NCBI GenBank assembly: GCA_000827265.1
Contig: KN834921.1
Coordinates: 22,534-34,218 of the forward strand
From: Collybiopsis luxurians FD-317 M1
Lineage: Eukaryota > Basidiomycota > Agaricomycetes > Agaricales > Omphalotaceae
DNA length: 11,685 bases
Reading direction: 5' to 3'
The position numbers and the translations under genes were made by a program. Below the pieces are notes generated by a model. It was given only the letters and a program-made list of their open reading frames with translations, made no database searches and was not told the origin of the DNA. Positions 6,874-11,685 of the stretch are shown piece by piece. Within the stretch, counting starts at the first letter, position 1; each line of letters opens with the position of its first letter.

Positions 6874-8387
6874 AAACAAGACATCCACCGTATCTTGCAA
6901 ACACCCCCAAAACTCTTTCACATGTCCCTCCTCGATCGTATTCGTATCCCAGCAGGAATGCAACCAGAGTTTTCCACCGAATGTCTGTTCGAGGAGGAGG
7001 AACCACAGGGTTCTTAATGGCTTGCAGTGGTCACAGTGTGGACGACGAACAGCTATTGTGGGGTTGTGGCGAGGGAAGATACAGGAGGGGTTGGGGAAAG
7101 AGGTGGGGGTGGGGGAACAGCGTTGGGTTGGTGTGGAATTGGGTAAGGATGCGGGCGAGGGCACGGAACGGGAGGGAGTTCCATGGTTCGATATGGGTGA
7201 TAATTCGACGTGGCTCGGTAATCGTTCATTCGACGGTGAGGAAAGAGGTGTTGTCTGTGATACATCCCCCGCGCATAAAGTAAGTCCAAATTCGCAGCCA
7301 ACGATGACCCAAGCAGCACTCCACTCGGTAAGTACGGAGGGTAATGGCTGCCTGCTTCCATTGCTCGCCATCCCAAACAACGTCGTTTATAGACGTGGCG
7401 GGGGGTGTGTCATCGGGGCTGCTCGTATTTCCTCCTCCCTACTACGACTCCAACCTAGACCCAGACAACAACGACAGTGACGATGACGTGGACGGTGATG
7501 GCAATGATGGCTGTGACGCTGAGGACCCCGTGAAACTTTGACGCTGACGACAACGATGATGACGAGGCCTCTGTCGCCGCCGCTGTTTTCGACGACGTTA
7601 CCATAGTTATTGCACCTCCCTCATCACCCCTAGCTCAGGCTGCCCTAACTCTCGCCCCCTGATCGCTCGAACCGTCAAGAACGACCTTTTTGACTACCCT
7701 CGTGCGTTCCATCATCCCTTCACCGTCGTTCAAATGCCAGGAGGTTGGAACGGAGAGGACGACTTTGAAGTAGGTGAGGGCAAGGAGCCGGTAGGTCGCG
7801 GTGGAGTGCGGGGTTTGACTACCCTGCTTCTGTGCTCCTTCACCCCTTCACCCTCAATCAAACGCCGGGAGGCTGGAACGGACAAAGGCAGGGAGGACGA
7901 CTTGAAGTAGGTGAGGGCGAGGAAATGGTGGTGGAGTACTGGGTCAAAGGTTGAGGGCCGTGTATATCGTTTTGTGGAAGGGAAGAGTCGGAGGCTGTAT
8001 CGATGTGGATATGCATATTGCGCATGTGCATGGATGGATGAACGGATGGAGGTAATAGAGTAGAGTAGTCAGAAATGGGAACACGTCAAAAAAAAAAGAA
8101 ACTCACAATAGTTCCCTGATAACTTGAGAATTCGAATTCGAATTCGACTATCCCTATGAGACATTGCATAGCGAGCGCGTGGCTGAGAGTGACTCCATTT
8201 TGCTTGGAGTTTGAAACGTTTGTTCTTCGCAAAAGGTTGGAACGATAACCATGAAGCGTCTGCTGCCCCCAATGGAAATATCGTAGTCGTCACAACTCGC
8301 ACCTCCACTCATCCCCCTCACCCTCTCCATTCTACCCCCTCATCGCCGAAAGCGGACTTTTGACAACTCCTCGTTAGGTCAAAAACG
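6874..8387 (-). pseudogene. Acyltransferase-like pseudogene, middle tandem copy
   Basis: In minus-strand order: a helix segment around 8155-8260 (PTFCEEQTF..) with an ~11-bp deletion relative to 1641-1754 that breaks the frame; a PNLRP/VVLPTF-type segment around 7850-8000; a Ser/Ala-rich stretch (SKTAAATEASSSS, ~7550-7600); then LPSGVLLGSSLAANLDLLYA at 7260-7331. After a Pro-rich insert, VVHTVTTASH runs into a TAA at 7014-7016. A frame change leads to TFGGKLWLHSCWDTNTIEEG and FWGCLQDTVDVLF at 6874-6984. The segments LLGxSLxxNLDxxY, HTxTT and TFGGKLW in this order fit the C-terminal part of the same family as recalled. Stop, deletion and frame change show it is dead. It is the only copy with a recognisable C-terminus. 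Confidence 0.6.
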
Positions 8388-8422
8388 TAACCAGAGTTTG
8401 TGATCGAATGTATGTTCGAGGT
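7524..8422. repeat. Segmental duplication partner of 1075-1921
   Basis: Shared landmarks in the same order and orientation include GAGGCCTCTGT, CCATAGTTATTGCACC, CTGCTTCTGTGCTCCTTCAC, GGAAGGGAAGAGTC, an A-run followed by GAAACTCACAATA, CCTGATAACTTGAGAAT, and GAATGTATGTTCGAGGT. This copy keeps CpG where 1075-1921 has TpG or CpA. Homology stops at 8422/1921, where the other copy enters the foldback relic. Confidence 0.9.
7691..7945. repeat. Diverged 125-bp tandem duplication inside the pseudogene
   Basis: Unit 1 (7691-7815) and unit 2 (7816 to about 7945) both start TGACTACCCT and share TTCAAATGCCAGGAGGTTGG / ATCAAACGCCGGGAGGCTGG, GAAGTAGGTGAGGGC and GGTGGAGTRC. The duplicate at 1238-1445 has the same two units, but its first has lost about 60 bp. 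Confidence 0.8.
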
Positions 8423-9358
8423 GCGGGCTGGTGATTACGGTGTGGATCGCATTGTCTTCCCTAAGTCAGGCAGAGAAACGGGAGGCGGTGGAGTTGGGGA
8501 AGGAGGTAGGGGTGGGTAGGGGGCGTTGGGGTTGGTGTGGGACCGGGAAAGAATGAGTTGGGTAAGGGTGCAGTCACGGGTGAAGGTTCGGAATGGGAGG
8601 GGGATGTAGATGAAAGTTTGATGTGATTCGGGGATACAATAAGGAAAGAGGGTTGTAGTCGCAAATATACACCTCCTGCCAAAAAAAAAACATCCAACTC
8701 CAACCCAGACCCAGACAACGACAAGGATGGGGAGATGATGAGGATGATACTGATGATGGTATTGCCGACCCCGAAAATACATCGACACTGAAAATAGCGA
8801 AGACGATAAAGCCTCTCCCGTCGCTGTTGCTCCCGACGAAGATACGGCAGTTGTCGGAACACCCTTATCACCCCCACCCCACTTCCACCCATCTCCAGAG
8901 CCCTCTCCGCCTTAATCCTTGCCCCCGTCATTGCTCTGGCCGTCAATAACGGACTCTTAACCACCCTCCTCGTCTGCTCCTTCACCCCCTTCACTCTGAA
9001 ACAAACGCTGTGAGAGCGATAGGGACAAAGGTGGGAAGGACGACGTTGAAGTATGTGAGAGTGAGGAGCCGGTAGGTGGTCGAAGGGTGCGGGGTTACGT
9101 AGGGTCGAAGGTTGGGGTCCATGTACATCATCTTGTGGGAGGGGTTGTGGATATAAATGATACATAGACTGACGAGGACAGATAGCATAGTCAGGAACGC
9201 GAATACCCCGAAAGAACAAAAAAAAACTCACAATGGCACCTTGATAGTTTGAAGATACGAATTCGACTGGCCCTACGCGATATTAGACAGCGTGAAGAGG
9301 GCATGATTGACCGCGATCCCGTTTTGCTTGCACTTCGTTAGGGTTTTGAGCGTTGATT
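8388..9358 (-). pseudogene. Acyltransferase-like pseudogene, upstream tandem copy
   Basis: In minus-strand order: 9247-9358 reads ESTLKTLTKCKQNGIAVNHA then LFTLSNIA, followed by TAG at 9273-9275 where the 6356-6490 copy has TGG. A possible intron with GTGAGT near 9228 and CTCGTCAG near 9171 comes next. Then 9027-9131 reads MMYMDPNLRPY and LTLTYFNVVLPTF, and 8899-9000 in another frame reads VKGVKEQTRRVVKSPLLTAR then AMTGARIKAERALEMG. The switch lies at TTTGTTTCAG, either an acceptor or a frameshift. A Pro-rich tail follows, and the copy ends in TFDHKLWL (8388-8420), which corresponds to TFGGKLWL of the next copy and abuts it. YFNVVLP and KEQTRRVV..P..RA are hallmarks of the family as I recall it. 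The stop shows it is not functional. Confidence 0.6.
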
Positions 9359-9360
9359 CT

Positions 9361-10272
9361 CAGAGAACGGAGAGGCCTGGGTGGTGGTCTGTGGAAGAGA
9401 CTGGCCGGAAATACGTGACATGGTCATTTTCCATGGATTGAGTTTGCGTTTTGTATGAGGACTTCAGGATGAAACTGAGCCTTTTCATGAGATGAACATG
9501 GGTTGGAGTCAATGTCACGGACGAACGATGGGTTTATGCAACTGGTATGTCAAATTACGGCAGTGCCGTGATTCACGTGTGCAGTCCAAAGCTCGAGCAG
9601 AATGCCACCGACGCATATCAAGCTGCCCAGCAGGATATATATCTGAGCTAGTAGGGTAGGGCTGATTGCATTTGCTTCGTGTGTCCAGTAATACTCCCCG
9701 CCATTCTCCGTCTCCCTCGAGCTCCCCCAATCCCTTTCACAGCCCATAGGAACCCGCCGTCCTATTCTTAGGCTTAGATCAATGCACTATAACGGAATAT
9801 ATTTGCCCTCCCGGGTTTCGACAATACAACAATTTGGCGCTGGAGCCTAAGGTATTTTGCGAAGAAGATTAGGCTTGGGGGGGGGGGCTGGGAAGGAAGG
9901 AAACAAAAAAGTGTATTACACAGCATGGCCTAGGAACGCCGGAATGTGTTGCAGATAGGGGACAAGGTCGATGTGAGTTAAAACCGGTAGATGCACATTG
10001 AAAGTTGGCAGATGCCGCAGATAGAGCGGACAACGTGCTCCGCTAAATATATATTCCTGTCGAATCGCATTCTGAATCGTCCTCGTGTACGCAGCGTGTA
10101 GAAGGTCCGGATTAATTTACCACTCGATCATCAATTCCAAATGTCATGAGGCTGTAAGCTTCACAACGATAACATTGAACCTTGATAGAGAATACATAAA
10201 GGACCCCAAGATACCCAGATGGTTCCCCACCAACAACGTTTTTTCGTAGTTGACTGCACTGTATCCTGCTTT
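9361..10272. other. Long intergenic region upstream of the NLR-like gene
   Basis: No supported gene. A minus-strand frame at 9550-9747 contains a hydrophobic run (IYILLGSLICVGGILLELW), but there is no further support and an overlapping frame is equally open. A G11 run lies near 9878-9888. TAAATATATATT near 10044-10055 is a possible TATA-like site, but it is about 230 bp from the proposed 5' UTR exon. The promoter of the NLR-like gene is presumably in this region; no specific element is proven. Confidence 0.4.
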
Positions 10273-10330
10273 GTACGTTTCAGGCAATCTTAGCATTATC
10301 ATGAAATTAAAGATACTTAACCTTTTTCAG
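10273..10330 (+). other. Probable 5' UTR intron of the NLR-like gene
   Basis: A 58-nt segment begins GTACGT, contains TACTTAAC as a branch-point candidate and ends CCTTTTTCAG, 14 nt before the ATG at 10345. Size and signals match the coding introns downstream. Whether the upstream exon is untranslated is inferred from the good ATG context (A at -3) and the lack of an obvious upstream coding frame. Confidence 0.6.
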
Positions 10331-10344
10331 CGAAAGACACAACA

Positions 10345-11685
10345 ATGCCTTTATTCAAAAAATTCAAGAAATGGTTCCGCGGTCTCTGGCATCGCAGAGG
10401 CTACAGAATCAATATCCAGGCAGGAAGTACACCTGAACTGGGTAATGTTGCACAGGACTTCCACGGTTCCCAAGATTCTGTGTCGCACATTTCTGCGCAG
10501 TCTGAGCCTATCCCGGGAAGGATGCCAGATAATTCTGTTCTTGATACTAGTCGGCTACCTCAGGCTGCAGCTGAACAAAAGGGTGGACAAGAGTCTTCCA
10601 CTGTGCACCAAGCTCTGCAAACAGCTGGTGCTGTTGCAGAAACCAGTCTCAAAATTTTGAAAGAACTTTCTGATTTCATTCCTGTGGCTGGTCAAGGATT
10701 GGGTATTGCACTTGGAGCAGTTTCTGAGTGTATTAAAATCTACCATGCAAGTATTCCTGTGCAATAATTTTGCTTCAGTGTACTGATAGATATTTGACAT
10801 ATAAAGCAAGTAGCAGAGAACAAAGAAAGGGTCAAGGAACTCACTGAAGAGTTATCTACCAAGCTTGCAGAAGTCAAGAATTATATGAAGCAGAATGGAT
10901 CTACTGAAATGGATGAAATTTTCCAGATCTTGGCTGAGTATGGATCTGTTTTGACCTTTGAATCATTTCAATATCATAATTTTTAATAGTGATTTGGGCA
11001 AAATCAATAGCAAGGCTTCACCTCAGCAGAACAAAAATTGGGTGGCACAAATTCTGAGGAAAACAGACAATGTAGTTTCCGCAGATAAGATTTTTCAAGA
11101 AATTGCAAAGTATTTTGAGGATATCAAAAATGCATTTGATGCTTGTCAGGTATGGATTAGAATTCATATGGCTTTTATAAAAGTTTTAAAGTTGTGCAAT
11201 CTGCAGAGAAAGGTTTTATTGCGCATTGAAAGGAATACAAGTGATATCAGTAAGGTAGGTACAGGAATTTGTTTGGAATTTAGGAAATTGAAAAGAGGAT
11301 AGGATAACTACTTGAACAAATTGAAGCCTTCTAGAGAAGCCTTTCATGATTATCGAAAGGGAAGGCCAGCATGTACCCAAGGAACAAGAGTTGAAATTCT
11401 GGATAAGATCATGAAGTGGGCCAATACTGCTTCAGAGGATCAAGTGTATTGGATAGGTGGCATGGCTGGAACAGGAAAAAGCACTATTGCCAAATCATTA
11501 TGTGATAGTTTTGAGAAGGAAAATCTTGCAGGTGCATTCTTTTGTTCTAGACAGCTTAAGGCCTGTCAGGACCATACAAGGATCATTCCAACCATTGCTT
11601 ATCAGCTTGCAAGATATTCTCGTTCATTTGTCTGAAGCTCTTATAAAGGAGCTGCAAAATGATCGAGACCTTGCTGATAAGGAAA
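10345..11685 (+). CDS. NLR-like NACHT protein, 5' part (continues past window)
   Basis: Predicted STAND NTPase of the fungal NLR type, a class implicated in non-self recognition and cell-death signalling. Exons: 10345-10750, 10811-10937, 11011-11149, 11207-11254, 11303 onward. Introns: 10751-10810, 10938-11010, 11150-11206, 11255-11302, phases 1, 2, 0, 0; a GC-AG choice at 10747/10806 also fits the first. The first four exons total 720 nt, 240 codons. The start is basic (MPLFKKFKKWFRGLWHRRG). A helical region (about 92-215) includes KELSDFIPVAGQGLGIALGA and ENKERVKELTEELSTKL, resembling HeLo/MLKL-type N-terminal bundles (inference). Then TRVEILDKIMKW, YWIGG and the Walker A GMAGTGKS (11459-11482, residues about 293-300), followed by AGAFFCSRQ and IIPTIAYQLARYS. 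The frame ends at a TGA (11633-11635). One base over, SEALIKELQNDRDLADKE continues as the family would, so there is an apparent one-base insertion in 11627-11632, either a true lesion or a sequence error. The sensor repeats lie beyond the window. Confidence 0.85.

Noticed and set aside
6770..7480. Plus-strand frame of 236 codons, the second longest in the window
   Set aside because: It is antisense to segments with family motifs on the minus strand (LLGSSLAANLD, TFGGKLW). Its composition (Arg/Gly/Trp and Pro runs) is what the complement of Pro/Ser-rich coding gives.
8435..8788. Minus-strand Pro-rich frame (PPLPPSPTPPPPVSLPD)
   Set aside because: It is probably the degenerated linker of the upstream pseudogene copy and not a separate gene.
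9515..9747. Two overlapping minus-strand frames, one with a hydrophobic segment
   Set aside because: There is no conserved motif or supporting splice site, and two frames are equally open; left as intergenic.
1..11685. tRNA, rRNA, CRISPR arrays, riboswitches, ribosome binding sites, phage or plasmid features
   Set aside because: None seen; intron-bearing genes and mobile element types indicate a fungal nuclear genome.

Overview
The window looks like a gene-poor, repeat-rich accessory stretch of a filamentous basidiomycete genome, most likely an Agaricomycete. The evidence is eukaryotic: introns of about 50-75 nt with GT..AG borders and phase-consistent reading across them, an NLR-type NACHT gene of the kind expanded in mushrooms, and DNA transposon relics. 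I see no bacterial operon, rRNA, tRNA or CRISPR. The species cannot be named.

Layout. (1) Positions 1-1094 hold an open reading frame broken by a 698-bp foldback element (196-893) whose arms are near-perfect inverted copies. Removing the element and one TTT rejoins the frame. (2) Positions 1075-1921 hold a decayed minus-strand pseudogene fragment. It is a second copy of 7524-8422 and differs from it mainly by CpG to TpG/CpA changes. (3) A divergent half-copy of the same foldback family (1922-2337) starts exactly where that copied segment ends. (4) Positions 2624-3483 hold an unrecognised multi-exon plus-strand gene. Its last exons are repeated in reverse at 3599-3829, making a second large inverted repeat. 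(5) There are two small non-autonomous DNA elements: a GCTGG-rich one flanked by TAA (3922-4461) and a Tc1/mariner-like one flanked by TA (5345-5612). Between them lies an unrecognised minus-strand gene with a three-intron model (4609-5214). (6) Positions 6356-9358 hold a cluster of minus-strand pseudogene copies that I assign by eye to a basidiomycete acyltransferase-like (condensation-domain-like) family, with stops, frame changes, deletions and an internal 125-bp tandem duplication. (7) Positions 9361-10344 are a non-coding upstream region with a probable 5' UTR intron. (8) From 10345 to the window end is the 5' part of a plus-strand NLR-like gene: a helical N-terminal region resembling HeLo/MLKL-type domains, then a NACHT P-loop. 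A one-base frame change lies about 50 codons after the P-loop.

The only well-supported functional gene is the NLR-like one, and it may itself be broken. The rest is mostly rearranged and decaying material. The inverted repeats and the CpG-biased decay of a duplicated copy suggest a locus shaped by mobile elements, duplication and methylation or RIP-like mutation. I do not see a convincing new multi-gene system. The most unusual structures are the foldback pair bracketing a copied gene fragment and the inverted exon duplication.
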